Assembly: GCA_021234155.1 (NCBI GenBank)
Contig: JAJEKV010000005.1
Location: 15,456,028-15,520,027, forward strand
Reading direction: 5' to 3'
Length of the DNA: 64,000 bases
DNA from: Isoetes taiwanensis
Lineage: Eukaryota; Streptophyta; Lycopodiopsida; Isoetales; Isoetaceae
This document shows, piece after piece, positions 1 to 13,564 of this stretch. Numbering within the stretch: position 1 is the first letter of the stretch; each line of letters begins with the position of its first letter. The position numbers were made by a program, and so were the translations under genes. The notes beneath the pieces are model-generated. The model made no database searches and was not told where the DNA came from. It saw only the letters and a list, made by a program, of their open reading frames with translations.

Positions 1-2166
1 TGTCGAGCGAAGGACCGTCACAACTTGAGCATTTCAAAATGCGCAGCTATGTCTAGAAGCTTCATACCTTGGAATCTTCCCTCTGCATAGAAACTATATT
101 GTTCTCTCCCGCTTTGTGGCACAAAACTGCCCAAATTTTTGCAATCTATGAAAAATCTCTGTGAAGAGCAAGATCCTGTTCAGAAACAAACTGTCTAGAC
201 TGCACCAAAACCTGACTGATTCTAGATGTAGAGTCCCTTGGAAATTTCACAGATCAAGATACTCAACCAAAACCTGAATGATGCTAGACGTGATGTGGAA
301 TGGGAAAAGGTCGCCCATTCCCGACGTGGGCACGACGTCAAGGAAAGAAGAGAAGGGAGATTTCGGCCGGAGGGAGGATTTTGGCGCAGATATGGCGCCC
401 AGCTAGTGATAATCCGGCCATGGTGCAAATGGTGCAGCTATGGCGATTCTTGTTGCTTTCGAGGTAGAGTCATTCTTGTTGATTTGAGGCATTCTTCCCA
501 GGCATTTTCTTCATTCTAAGCCCTAAGGATCCGAGCAAGGGGGATTGACACAAAAGACCCATATAAATCTAGTGAGTTTCTCGATGTTTTCGTACGTATA
601 CTAGGGGTTTAAATCCCCCTCTTACTGACATTCTAGTGTATTTTCTCCACGGAAGGGGTGTTTTTCCAACAGTTTTACGTACGTATATAGGGGTGTTTCT
701 TCTCACCTTAAGCACGCAGGTGGCATGTACTCATGTGATAAAGGTGAATCCCCCGTGGATCCGAGTTCTTAAGGTTCAAAAGGATTCTAGGCTGCAGTAT
801 TCGAGTTTGGAGTCGAGTTTGGAGTGCATTTTTCAGTGTAGACTCATTTACCTGTAAGTCTTTTTCCCTGCATGCAAACGGCAAGAAAAAACAAAAGATT
901 TCTTCAAAAAATGCCTGCCTCTGGTTGCCGTGCCGCCATAGCCGCCATATCTGCTGCCGAATCCATCTGCTTATTTCTTGCTCACTTCCATAGATACTGA
1001 GATGCCTGCAAAACAAGAGAAACAGAGGCAAAAGATAAGAAGGAGCCGGAGGCACAAGATAAGAAGAAACAGAGGCAAAAGATAAAAAACTGGCTGTTAC
1101 AGGTCATCTCAGAATGGCAAACCCATTTGTCATTCTGGGATAGAATGGTTTCCACGTGGCAGCCATTCATTGGTTAAAAAAACAAGAATACACACCCACT
1201 TTCCTTGACGTAGAAGGTCCCTGAAAATTTCGCAGGCCAAGATACTCAAACAAAACACTTCCACGCCTCCGTGCTACACCCGATTTGTAAAAATAGAAGA
1301 CTTCAACCATCTGAGTGATCGATTTGCAGACAATAAAACCTAATGTAAAACCAAATATAGGCAGGCACAAGAAACCGTGGCTCTAAAAAAAGGGTGCAGG
1401 ACGGTTTGGAGAATTTTGATACACTTACAACTGCTAAGAAGAAAAAAAATCCCGCGAGGGTTTAGGATACTCCATGCATGATAGATTTCTTTGTTGGCAA
1501 GAAAGAGAACATAGCCAGCCTCCTTGATCTATTGGTGTACAATCTGCAACGAAATAGATGCCCAGAAAAAAAGAAGTAAAAACATTAGAATTGTAGGTTT
1601 ACAGGCCGCCGAAGAACAGACACCCAATGCATACCTCCGCCCAAAGCAAAGAGTGAAAGCAAGAAGTCGTTACAACCTTAAATGCAAATCCGCACAAAAA
1701 AACATTGCAGAGATCTACAACTTGTCTGATCCATAAGAAATGATCAAAAACTGGAATATTGTAAACGGTTGTAGATAAGTCCAACCTGAGAATGCCGGAA
1801 TAGAGCCCTGGCACGAAAACCATGTCGCAAGAAGACTATGCATCACCGAAGCAATCAATCGAATGAATAGAATGAATAGGAAAGAGAAATTCAAAAAAAA
1901 AAAAAACTAGTCAAAATCACGTTTGGTTACTTCGCTTAGGAATTTAGTTCGTATAATAATTTGAGTGTTTCAGCAATGTAGGAGGAAAAGTATAATTATT
2001 TTGGTCTAGAGATACAACCAACCATATAGTAGCCTCCACGTGTAATGTAACCTCCACTTGTTGGTCCTAAGATTGAATTGTCACTACACATCTCAGAGAC
2101 CATAGACTAAATTCAACGATTCGAGCGCCCTCCACATGCATAGAAATCTTATCTGGATGCAATGTG

Positions 2167-2217
2167 GATAGCCTAAAATTGCTTCAAAGTCTCAACTCGT
2201 ATTTGTGCAAACGTGCC
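2167..2217 (+). repeat. Dispersed repeat, copy 1 (partner at 5542-5596)
   Basis: The core TAAAATTGCTTCAAAGT followed by an imperfect TGTGCAAACGTGC is shared with 5542-5596 in the same orientation. Both copies run into an A-rich stretch. The pair looks like relics of one small interspersed element; its ends cannot be defined from two copies. Confidence 0.5.
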
Positions 2218-2715
2218 ACAAAATAAAATATAAAAAAAATACTCTCCTCCATGGTGTGTCACATAATGATCTAAGAAGCACGTACTCACTATGCTTTGAA
2301 GTTTTTTAACCACGTGACAAGAGCTAGAGGAGTTGTTATTTTGTATATCCTAGTTTGAACCTATCGAGGGTTGCAACCCCCGCTTTTCATCTATTGATAT
2401 TGGTTGACAATTGAACAACGTTGTGGTCACCAAATATTGTTGTTAATGGTTGGCAGTTCACAACAGTGTGGTGATTTTCAAGGATGATTTAAACATCAAC
2501 CTTTTTTAAGAAGACTTACCTACCTAACTTTGACAAGGACAAGGTCAAACTTGCTTGATGTAATTTGTATTTAGTTGTGAATATGTCCTTTCGGAAATGC
2601 TCATCTTACATAAGGCGACCTTCATTCAAGTTAAATGTGTGCTCCACAATGAACGTTGGTAATGGTTTGATATATGCCCATGTACACTTAGTCGTCACAT
2701 AAGAGTTCTTTTAAA

Positions 2716-2780
2716 CCTCTATATAGGAGTTGTAAAATAATGTTAGGCCTCTATATAGGAGTTATAGAATAATGTTAGCC
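2716..2780. repeat. Tandem duplication, about 32 bp, two copies
   Basis: The phrase CCTCTATATAGGAGTT starts at 2716 and again at 2748, and both copies continue into AATAATGTTAG. Only a few bases differ, so this is a recent local duplication in non-coding DNA. Confidence 0.8.
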
Positions 2781-3427
2781 ATGTAAACTATCTGTTGATG
2801 CAAAAACTTCAGAAGAATGTGCTAAAGAAGGTTGACTTTCTAAATATTATAACAAGCATGGTATGCCTTCAAATGATGAAAATAACAAGATACAACCATT
2901 GGCTGAAATCCAATCACATTGGGTAATAATCTCCCACTATAGGTTTGGATGATCAAAGTAGGTAGCACAACAATAACAGGTCATTTTTTGCTACCTGTAC
3001 CATGAATCAGTTCGTTTGTTGGCCAGCAAAGAGCCCTTTAAGAAGACAATATTGTTGATTAAGGTCAACCCTCCCGTCTGACATATCATAATTTGGAAGG
3101 GTTATACCCAGCTCTAACCAGATAATTTGGCAGTAAATATCCTCTATCGGATTTTGAATATAAGCTAATGATTATTTGTCGAATTTTGACAGAAACCCCA
3201 CAGTTTGTTTTTCGATAAATAAAAACTCGAATAAAAAAATAACGATTGTGACTAGAAATTTGAGAGACTAACCCCCTGTTTTTCAATGCCTGGTTATACC
3301 TCCTCAAAGAATGTCGGAGATTATGCAACTCCCTCACTTTGAATATCTAAAGTTAATTTTTGTGCCCTATCTCATGTCTTTTACATATTTGTTTTAGTTT
3401 TTCTATTCCCTATACTTACGTTTTTGT

Positions 3428-3501
3428 TTCCCAATGGCATCAATTTTTATGGGGAGTTTGTTAATTCCCAATAGCATCAATTTTTATGGGGAGTTTGTTA
3501 A
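3428..3501. repeat. Tandem duplication, 37 bp, two copies
   Basis: TTCCCAATGGCATCAATTT begins at 3428 and recurs at 3465 with one substitution. Both copies continue through ATGGGGAGTTTGTTAA. No coding potential is seen. Confidence 0.85.
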
Positions 3502-5541
3502 ACCTCTTATGTATAGAAGTTGCTCTCTGTCCAATGAGCGTTGTAAGAACAATAAAGAGAGAATACAGAAGAAAAAGTAACATAGACGACTTTTTATGCA
3601 CAGATGGCAATTGCTAGAAAGAAAGGAACTCCATTAAAATGCACTCCTTATCCATGGAGCCTTTTCAAAAATGCTACTGCCTCTCCATAACATTTAAGAA
3701 AGACTGGCCCCTCACTAAGATTAAAAACCAATCCAAGGAAAGATTGAAGTTTGGAACTCTATAAACTTACAAAAAGCAAAAACTGAATTTCTTAGGTGTG
3801 TAGTGTGGACCAAAATGCCAAACGTTCTTTTATTTCAGAGTAGGTCACTTAACAAAATGTTTCATTGAAGTGCAGTCACCATATGTACATTTCTACTCGA
3901 TTGTTGTAAAATGTAACGGAGCCCAGCCACAACTGGGAATGATTCAAGCTTATGATAAATATAATTGTGCAACTCGGGCTTGGGCCTGCCAGAACATAAC
4001 ACTGTGCACTAACAAAAAGTGACAGTATACACCCTCCTCTTATATATATACAAAGTAAAGCTCTAACTTGAACAGCTCAGTCTTTGAACTATGATTGACT
4101 GCTATAACAATGAAGCAAGCATGTAATAGCTTTCCACAAGCGCGGAACAACTTTCATCTTTTAGCATCCACCAATTCATCAATACCAAAATACTAGACTG
4201 CCTTAGTAGTGTGGATGATCAGCTTGTAAACGAAATCCACCAACACTAAATTATCAAATTTGCATTAACAGTGAATCACTTGGATACTAGGAACTGTATG
4301 TCACTATTCCTGCAGCTCATCTAAATTCCTGTCACCACGAAAAGGAAACTCATCATCATTTTCAGCAACTTTAAATGGTTGTGCCTCGTTTCTAGTGCAA
4401 TGCAAGTTTCACATCTTGCAATAAGCTCTCTTCAAACACCGAATCTATTAAAAGGTGACAATAGGTTGAGAACACACAGTCATAAAAATTAAGGAGACAC
4501 GAAAGAACCGATAAGATATATACTCAGCGTTTTGTATCGAACAATGCGTTGGTCAAGCGGCCAGCTCGCAGTTTTATTATAGGGGCTTTGAGTGCAGCAG
4601 GATTTTCTGCCAAGTATACAGCTCTCTCTTCATATTCTTTCATTCTGCATAAGAAAATCTATAATTAATGAATGGGCATGCAATACACATTTGGACCATG
4701 ATTTACAACCCCTGCTATTTAGATAAAAATGCGTAAAAGCCATTGCAAATTCGTAGCATTGCGTTCTTCTAAAAATTTTGCAAACTTACTCAGGCAAAGC
4801 AAAACCGGAATAGTTCTAAATCCGTTTGTCATACTTAGTGGATCAATGCAGACCTCTTCAAATACAAGTACAAAGTACATGGCTAACCAGGTTCGTATGG
4901 CACAGATCCGGCATTGTACCCTTACTAAAGCACAGATCCAGCATTCCGGCTAAAATAAATAGACCTGGGATATTCTTGTTTTCCATATCTCAGAGCTCTG
5001 ATCAGAGGCGACCAGAGTAGTCGCTCAGCAAAAATAGGCAGCTCCCAGTCGGCCAGATCATTCAAGGCATTCTCCCATCCAGACAGTTGGCCAGATCATT
5101 CGAAGCAATTTTAGTTTAAAACAAGAGTTGTATGCCCTAAACATATATCGACTTCAACAACGCAAAATTTAAAAAAGAAAGGAAAAACATCATCGAGAAG
5201 TCTGAGTCTTCCAAAAAACCTGCAAAATCCGCCGGTTCTGTGCCTAAGAGGTCCCGCCATGCCGAATCTTTCCAAAAAGATCAGCACCGAAGAGCCACAG
5301 CCGTGCTGGGGTATGTAAATTCGGCAGCTCATAGCTCTGCTGCGCAGAGAAAACGGAAAAAAATTGCTCCCACTCTATATTAGGGGAACGTAAATTGGTC
5401 TCCTCCCCTCGTACGTAGGAAAGCGGCCTTACGTTAACCGACAACCCAATCCACTTGGAATTTCCTTGAATTTTCAAGGCCGTAGATGATATGAAACGCT
5501 TATAGGTGATTCATCTGTACAAAAATCCTAGTTGGCAGCAA

Positions 5542-5596
5542 GGTGGACACTCTAAAATTGCTTCAAAGTGTTAACTTGTGTTTGTGCAAACGTGCG
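5542..5596 (+). repeat. Dispersed repeat, copy 2 (partner at 2167-2217)
   Basis: This matches the repeat at 2167-2217, including CTAAAATTGCTTCAAAGT and TTTGTGCAAACGTGC, and is followed by a poly(A) run. Same orientation as its partner. Confidence 0.5.
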
Positions 5597-6697
5597 GAAA
5601 AAAAAAAAAAAATCGAAAACCACTAGCACGAGCAACAACTCTACTAGCAGCTCAAGCTACATCAGTAAATCCCTCAGTAGCTTCATCATTCCATACTTTA
5701 GTCTAGCAAACAAAAAATGGTACATCAACCCTATGGCCAAAAAGTCATATGACTTTAATATTTTTGAACCAAAATCCAAATATTACAACCTATGGAACCA
5801 GTATTCTTGGACCAAAGTTACATGCAGGTCCTTTTTACATGCTTTCATGCATGTAACTATAACTTTTTAGCATGCAAGTACTTTCACACATGTCCATGCA
5901 TGCAACCAGAAATACTCAAAATACAATATGTACTTTAAGCATAGCATTTTAACTATTAATTTGTATGTTCCTTTAACTAGCTAGCTCCCACCATTTGGTT
6001 TACATTTGAACCTCCATTTTTAGCTCATGAATAAGCCCAATCATGTGTAAGACATGCATGTTCAATCCTAGTTTTTATACTTCTTTCTGCATGTTTAAGA
6101 CCGCATCTTTTATGTGGTCTGCATCATAATTCTATCCAATATTCAAGAGCCAGATGTTCAATCCTGCAATCTACCTAAACTTTATCCATTTATTGGCTTT
6201 ATGATTATCATATGCACCTACAGGCCGTTGTTCCATATTACTTTTCGGCCTATCAAGTATTCATATTGACATGCTAAATATGCTGAAACTACTACTATTG
6301 GGATGCCAAATTTTCACCCTGAAATTCAGCCTGCACTTATATTCATTACTTTCAAGACTTGCAGTATCAGTTGCACTTATACATTATAGAGCTAGAATTT
6401 TCCATTTCCATGCCAACTGGCTTCAAATACAGTTATATCCATCTCGAGATTTCAGTATTTTTCACTTTTGGACTATCTCGATTAACTCTTGAATATACCA
6501 GAAATTCTTACTATTTATGATGTCAAAATGATCTGGAAAATAGGAGTCTATATCTCATAGATCCTTTATGTTTATATAAAATCCAAAGTAACCACTTAAA
6601 CCTATCCAGTGGATGTCAGAAAACCTGTTTCTTTTAGGTCTTAAACAAACACTACTACTGCTTGTTTTTTCTTGTAACCTAAACATAAACTAATATG

Positions 6698-6850
6698 TAG
6701 CATAATAACAGGGGGTTTCTTTTGTGTTTTTGTACGCTTTTCACAACGGTTTTCCTAAGATTTCATGGCGTATTCAAATGGATGTACTAATGCGTACATC
6801 TAGTGTGCACCATTTCTTAGTCGTTGATTTAGCTTTTTTTTTTTTCAATG
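6698..6850 (+). repeat. Dispersed repeat, copy 1 (partner at 44810-44965)
   Basis: Starting at TAGCATAATAAC, about 150 bp align with 44810-44965 in the same orientation. Shared marks in order are a GTTT..TTTTTGTA segment, TTTTCAC, GGTTTT/TCCTA-like blocks, GTGTGCAC and a terminal homopolymer-rich tail. The copies are clearly diverged. The second copy abuts the 5' end of LINE A. Confidence 0.45.
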
Positions 6851-8066
<1,216 letters not shown>

Positions 8067-8517
8067 TTTGATCATCTTCTATGTCAGGTATTCTCATCTT
8101 GGATTCAAGAAAGGAGAATATACTTTGCCAAAGAACACCTTAGGAGGACTCACATTCTGCACAGAGTTTTAGAGTATTCCCATGAAAAATTGGGCAGCCT
8201 GATATTAGAAGATAGAAGAACTCCTAATACAGCCGTATTTTAAAAATAAGTGCTTGTTTACTGCACCTATGCAGCATAAGAAAACGGATCATTCTTGTTG
8301 TCTCAAGTCTAGACTTCTCATGCATCCCTTGCTTCATACAGAATCTTTGAAGCCTTTGACATAGAAAAAAACGGGACCCTTTCCAAAAGTGAGCTGAAAT
8401 TGCTTGTGCTGAGTCTGGGAATATGTACCCACACAAATATACTTGAAGAAGATGAACTCCAAGTCTGGTTAAGAGACTTTGATATCTCGAATGATGGATT
8501 GATTCAAAAATAGGAAT
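8067..8517 (+). pseudogene. NCL-like Na+/Ca2+ exchanger, EF-hand region (5' part, broken)
   Basis: From about 8079 the plus strand reads CQVFSSWIQERR and then a helical stretch ending in LGSLILEDRRTPNTAV. This resembles the loop after transmembrane helix 5 in plant NCL-type (EF-hand-bearing) Na+/Ca2+ exchangers. After a stop and a probable intron, 8318-8512 reads an EF-hand with loop DIEKNGTLSKSE, then a second EF-hand whose 12-residue loop starts DISNDGLIQK. Loop position 11 is a TAG stop and position 12 falls at the retrotransposon insertion. NCL proteins move cations across membranes under Ca2+ control. Here stops upstream and in the loop, plus an 11-kb insertion, make the locus non-functional. 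Other EF-hand families are possible, but the order of a SWIQ/R-rich helix followed by paired EF-hands favours NCL. Confidence 0.7.
8513..8517. repeat. Target-site duplication GGAAT, left copy
   Basis: GGAAT directly precedes the left LTR and recurs directly after the right LTR at 19547-19551. Five bp is the usual duplication size for Ty3/gypsy integrases. Confidence 0.9.
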
Positions 8518-10151
8518 TGTGACGCCCTCGCCTAAAATATATCTGGCCACGGTACACTCTCGGCAGAAATCCCCCGTCCGGGCCAACAACCGCAGACAGC
8601 CCTTCGGCCTACCCCCGCAAGACTCGAGGTGACCCTAGTGCGGGAGGGGACACTGGTGTCTTGCTACCCTTCCCCTATGGGCTCCTATAACAGCAGGTTT
8701 TATAAACAAGTCAACTAGCATCAAAGCATATAAATACTACCTCAAGGGTAGTCCATCACACATCCACGAAAGTGCAAGGATGATAAACATAAACCATAAA
8801 ACATGAGAGCTCCTACCCGTGCTCGGACTGTAAGGAGGATGACCGACCGGGCTAGGCCTCAAGATAGAGCGGAACCGAGTCATGGCAATGGCGAGGGGCT
8901 GGGATAAGACAATGGCTAGGGTTGACCACTCCATCCGCCCCTCCCGGCATACTTTGCGATGGGCTAAATCAAGCTCATGGCGTGACTCTAGCCTTCCTGG
9001 ACACGCAATCCCATGGCATCACCCATCAGACTACTCTGTGTTGCATCTCCCTGGTCGATGAGGGAAGGGTTGCATCTCCCCTTCCCGTGGTCTAGAGGTT
9101 CCGTGGGCGCTAGAGAATCGTGGGCGACACACGATTCATACCCGATCGAACCCCCAAAACAAGAGCCAAGCTGCCACTTGCAACTCTTGAGAGGCGGGGA
9201 CACCATCGCCCGGGGAGGTGTCAGACCCATGCTCGCCCACACAGTGACCGACCATAAGCCTAGCCCACTATGGGATCCCCCCAGAGCCCCCACTCGGCGG
9301 GGGATCCCCCTACCAAGATTGCCTCTAGCCCCGTTGTGTAGTGCTTGAGTCACATCATAGCCTCCATAGCCCTAGTGGGTTCCTATGCACAGCCGATATA
9401 ATAGGAACTAAGGGATCTACACTAGGAGCATACTACATATGGCCCTAGGTCTCTACCCCCTTCCCAATACAAGAGGAGCAAACATGATCAACCATCATCA
9501 CATAATCATTATATCATGATAAACATCATAAGAACATCTTAACCTAATCATACATATCTAACTTACGGTTAGGGTTCCTTGATTAGGGTTCAAGATGTTG
9601 AATAAGGGTTCTAGGATGGCTCTACTCTAGCTAACGAAATACTAACCCATCCGAGTGCTAACTTCCGGATGATCTACCAAGAGCACTACTCTACATACCC
9701 GCCTCCAGGCACTCCCTCCCAATCCTCAAGGCTCCATGGTCTTCGGTGTTCGAGGTAGCTCCCACTCCTCCCGGATGCGCCACGCCTGGGGGGGCTGCCA
9801 GCGCTGTCTTTGTCACAAATAGGACGTTCTCGAAAATGGAGTTTCGAAATAAGAAAGGTTCCCGCATTGGAGCCAGAAAAAGAGGCCTAGGGTTAGGGTT
9901 TAGGCCTTTATAGGTTAGGGTTCACATGTTATGCCACATGGCTCCAATAGGGTAAGTCCGTGTGGCGGGTACCCAATAGGTTAAGGCCACGTGGAAAATG
10001 GTCTTAACCTAAGGTTGGCTAAGTTATATGAATAACTTAGTCATGCCCCCTAGCCACTTTCTAAGGCATACAAGGCTACATATATAGACTTGTATGGTGA
10101 CGGGTCCAGGAATATAGGTATTTATAGCGTATATTCCCCTGGAACGTCACA
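8518..10151 (-). repeat. 3' LTR of the chromovirus (left on the plus strand)
   Basis: This 1634-bp repeat starts TGTGACG and ends CGTCACA, an inverted 7-bp terminus, and matches 17902-19546 over its full length. Its inner edge abuts the polypurine tract, which makes it the 3' LTR of a minus-strand element. Differences from the partner LTR are mostly 1-5 bp indels in CG-rich patches, while AT-rich stretches are almost identical. Open frames on either strand inside it are incidental. Confidence 0.95.
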
Positions 10152-10164
10152 TTCTCCCCCTTTA
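10152..10164 (-). other. Polypurine tract (plus-strand primer)
   Basis: On the minus strand the bases next to the left LTR read TAAAGGGGGAGAA and run straight into TGTGACG. A purine run directly abutting the 3' LTR is the standard plus-strand priming site and fixes the element's orientation. Confidence 0.9.
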
Positions 10165-10987
10165 GGACAATCTTTGTCCTCAAAGATTAAGCCAAGGTGA
10201 CGAACCTATCCTAATCCTGCAAAAGCACACAACAAGAATATATGAACTTAACTCTATTGAAAAGATCAACTTTTCATTAATTACTTATTATGTAATTATA
10301 AAGCTATATTTATAAGTTATACAAAATTATATAGCTATAACAACTATTATTATCAAAGTATACACATAATATTATTACAACAAATTTAGGAGTTCATAGT
10401 TAGTCTAAAATCTATGACTCCTATCTTCTCGTAACGTGCTCCCTCCTTCATGCTTCCCTTCACTGGCCTGCACAAGTAGCACATTACGTTATATAAGTTA
10501 ATAAGTTTGTGGTTTTAGGGGACCACCCCCCTTACCTACCTCCTTGAGCCGAACTACTAACTCAAGGTTACCCTACTACCTTGCACTCGATCATGGCCCT
10601 TTCGGTTTGAGCTTAAGGACCATTTAAGATGATCCTATCATCGCCCATGATCAAGTGCTACCTTGTACTTCGGTTACCCTGCGAAAGTACCCCTAGTGCA
10701 TCATGCCCCAAAGCTTTTAAGGGGAACGCCTCCACGATCCCATCATCAGCAAGATGATCACTTTGACCTTCACCATGACCCTCCTACGGCCCGGTGTGCG
10801 TTCTCGCATCAGCATAGAGAGAGCATCCGATCGATGTCCCATCATCACCCACCATGCCTCAATCCTCACTCACATGACCCTAATGGTCATGCGCACCTCT
10901 TGGTGCGTGCTTGGCCTAGAGAATGCCTTAAAAGGCGTATCCCATCATCGCCACAATATCGTTCCAAGATTCGGCACATGCACTCTA

Positions 10988-11386
10988 CTAACTAGAATAC
11001 ATGAGCCGAAACTTAAGGCTAACTAAGAAACATACTAAGCTAACCTCCGGCAAGTCGGCGTCGATCAATTCGAGACGACTGGCCATCAACTCCTTCATAA
11101 ACTCGGGTATTGCTTCTCCAAATCCTGCTTTAATACCCGGATCATTGTCTTCCACGGGCAAGTGCTTCCATGTGACCAACTACTGGAGGAATTTAGATCA
11201 CCTAGTCCTCTTGAATGACTTATCAAGAAGCAATCCAGGCACAATTTCAACTTGATCCTCCGTCATTTCCAACAAAGTTGGAGTATCCAAAACCTCCTCA
11301 GGGTTAGGATCGTGCCTTTTCAATAAACTCACATGGAAGACCTTAAGGTGGGCTGAGAGATCCAACTTGTAGGCTTGGGAGCCCAC
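10988..11386 (-). pseudogene. Integrase C-terminus and chromodomain-like tail
   Basis: The minus-strand frame at 11386-11198 reads AYKLDLSAHLKVFHVSLLKR, the conserved end of Ty3/gypsy integrases. It continues with a proline/glutamate-rich linker. A frameshift leads to 11179-10988, where LVTWKHLPVEDN matches the chromodomain core usually written as an LVKWKxLP-type motif. Chromodomains target integration to heterochromatin. Here the aromatic cage cannot be assessed because upstream residues are lost in the frame change. The following residues do not resemble a complete chromodomain fold. Confidence 0.75.
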
Positions 11387-11853
11387 TCTTCTCCAAGATC
11401 TTGAACGGACCGGCCCACCTAGGGGCGAGCTTCTTACAATTGCCGATGCGAAGCTTTCCTTGCTTAACCTTTACTTGAGCCAAACTTTATCTCTCACAAC
11501 AAAACAACTCTCGAGGGGTTTTATGTCTATCTGCTAGACTCTTCAGATGTGCCCATGCTGTTTGAAGATATTCCCACACTTCTACCAAAGGCTACCGCGT
11601 CGTTGTTGAGAAACTTCCACCTAGGGCACTAGATTATGCCACATAACTAGGGTCAAGCATTGATAACTGTAACTGATCATGGAGGAGACATCTTCGATGA
11701 CTCTTGCTTCATATTATTGTACGTAATTGACCAGGTGGATGTACTCGGCCCATTTGGATTACTTGTTCCAATCATAGTTTCTCAACGTGCTCTCCAAAAT
11801 TGTGTTGGTGCGGTCCCTTTGCCGATTTGACTGGAAATGATAAGCAAAACTCA

Positions 11854-12237
11854 TCAACAAGTTGGTGCAGCTCGTGTTGAAGAAGTCTTGCTAAACGTCG
11901 CTAAAGAACTTCGGATCTCTTTTGGTGATGATCGACCTGTGCATTCCATGCAGCCTAAAAGATCTCTTATGTAGACCACCCGGCTAGAGCCAAGGCGGTG
12001 TCTATGGTGTGGCATGGCAAGCATGTGCCCTTTTGCTAAGCTATATACCACAACCATCAAGGCTTCAAAGCTTCTTGTTGTCCTTGGAAGGCCAACTATA
12101 AGACCCATGCTGATGACTTCCCACTTGGTGTCTGGCACCGCCCAAGGTTCCAAAACTCCTGGAATTCGAAGTTGTTCCGTCCTTGTCTGCTGGCTGCACT
12201 GACATTCTTGGATATGTCTGATTATCTGCTTCTTCAT
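11854..12237 (-). pseudogene. Integrase zinc-binding end and catalytic core start
   Basis: The frame begins with the end of the HHCC zinc domain (IRHIQECQCSQQT), then KWEVISMGLIVGLPRTTRSF and ALMVVVYSLAK. These match the usual W..ISMDFI.GLP and VVVDRLSK blocks of Ty3/gypsy integrases. The first catalytic aspartate is glycine here (SMG), and the VVVD aspartate is tyrosine. The reading then shifts frame around RDLLGCMECTGR, which corresponds to the normal LHGxPxxIVSDRD block. The enzyme is therefore dead as read. Confidence 0.85.
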
Positions 12238-12539
12238 ACCCGGCCAGACGTAGCTACTTCTAATCTTGAAGTAGGCCTTTATAAATTTTGCATGGCCGGA
12301 AATAGGGCTATTATGCGTGTCCTGGAAGATTTTTCTTACTTCTTATACTTTGGGTACGCATAATTGTTCTTTGCTATTAGAGATTACCTTCCTTTTTAAA
12401 ATATTTGAAGGTTTCTCTTTCTTAATCCGTCCTTGCACTCTTGCAAATACTAGCCCATTATGTGCTTGAACTCCATGTTGGGGTAGATGGCTTCTTCTAT
12501 CTTCTTGCCGAAGTGGAGATGGCATTGCAAATTGCTGCT

Positions 12540-13015
12540 TCAAAAGCTTGCCAATGAGTGGCGACGTCTTAACATCCCCACGGCTGCATGCTCTTCCATT
12601 GATTTGCTGTAGATCATGATGTCGTCGAAGAGAATTGATGAAGAGATCATCCAAGGAATCTCCGAAGATGTCGTCCTCAAATGCATACAAGTTGGTGGAG
12701 CATTCCATAGACTTAGGGGCATTACTGTGAAATCATAGTGCCCATACCGAGTTCTGAAGGAGTCTTATAATTATCTTCCCCCTTCATCCTTATTTGCTGA
12801 TTGCCCGAGCTTAAGTCAATTTTGTAGAAGAATCTTGTCCATTATGTCGTTGCTTGTTGAGCTGCCCATGGTTGATATACATCTTTAGACTTCCATCTTG
12901 GCCGAAAGGGTCCCCAAGTCAATCAACTCCTACAATTGCTTCTTGAGCTCTGCTAGCTCGGAAGTGCTGATTCTATAAAGAGCCTTGTTGATCGGCTCTG
13001 CATCCGGTGCAGAGT
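12540..13015 (-). pseudogene. Reverse transcriptase (Ty3/gypsy)
   Basis: On the minus strand at about 13015-12870 the frame reads PDAEPINKALYRISTSELAE and KKQL, the conserved RT entry of gypsy elements (P.AEP.NRA.YRM.P.ELAELK.QL). At 12722-12540 MPLSLWNAPPTC corresponds to MPFGLxNAPATF, and FDDIMIYSKSMEEH carries the catalytic F/Y-x-DD box. Stops and frameshifts separate these blocks. The finger and palm segments between them are shortened. Confidence 0.88.
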
Positions 13016-13289
13016 GATTTTAGTCTCTATGCTTCTATAGAGCAAAAGCTCTCAAATTTCATCAAGGGATATATCATGGGACTTCTTAATTACTTAGAAA
13101 TTGGCCAAGGCAACTGTTTCGAAGTAGCATCTTCCTTCTTACTATTGCGGTCGGAGTCGACAACTTGTAGCTTATGTATGACCTCATTCCTCATGATGCA
13201 CTTAAGTAATTGCCTTACTGACATGCGTTGCACGATTGGAATTACTTAACTTAAATTATAAGGTACTTGCCCTTTGGTGCTGCGATAAC

Positions 13290-13564
13290 ATCTCTTGCTT
13301 ATGATAATCAGTTATTGCCTTAGCCGACTTTAACATTGCATGTCTATTATGAGGTCATAGTTGCCGATGCACATAAGTTGCTGCCGATGCTCTACTTTGC
13401 TCCGCTTAATGTTGATGTCGAACTTGACTCTTGTTCCGTTGGTGCTGCTAATTACTCGGTCTTGCCTTAACTACTGGCCTAGATTTAGACTTAAGAGTCT
13501 TGCTCTTAAAGATGTCCGCCATCTAGAAGGTGCAAAATTACAAGTTAAAGAACTACTTACATAA
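13290..13564 (-). pseudogene. Aspartic protease remnant
   Basis: Translating the minus strand from about 13480 gives VISSTNGTRVKFDINIKR and then LMCIGNYDLIIDMQC. This matches the second half of a retroviral-type protease (a VxxANG block, then GxYDxILGMDWL). The catalytic DSG triad expected about 60 residues upstream is not found, so this is a fragment. It lies just upstream of the RT entry motif, as in Ty3/gypsy pol. Confidence 0.6.

Larger units (their letters stand above)
1..6690. other. AT-rich intergenic DNA, no gene recognised
   Basis: I read both strands and found only short open frames without family motifs or convincing exon borders. The stretch contains scattered poly(A/T) runs, two short tandem duplications (listed separately) and one half of a dispersed repeat pair. 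A phrase near 225-275 recurs in diverged form near 1205-1255, so parts are probably old transposon debris. Nothing here supports a promoter or RNA gene. Confidence 0.55.

Noticed and set aside
222-519. Short frames at the left end of the window
   Set aside because: Antisense to each other, no motif, and no splice signals or neighbours that support coding.
8988-9353. Overlapping 110-120-residue frames on both strands
   Set aside because: They lie inside the LTR, and the equivalent region in the other LTR is frame-broken. Composition reflects GC-rich LTR sequence.
9885-9935. AGGGTTAGGGTTTAGG resembling plant telomere repeat
   Set aside because: Only about two units, and the same words occur in the partner LTR, so it is part of the LTR and not an interstitial telomere tract.
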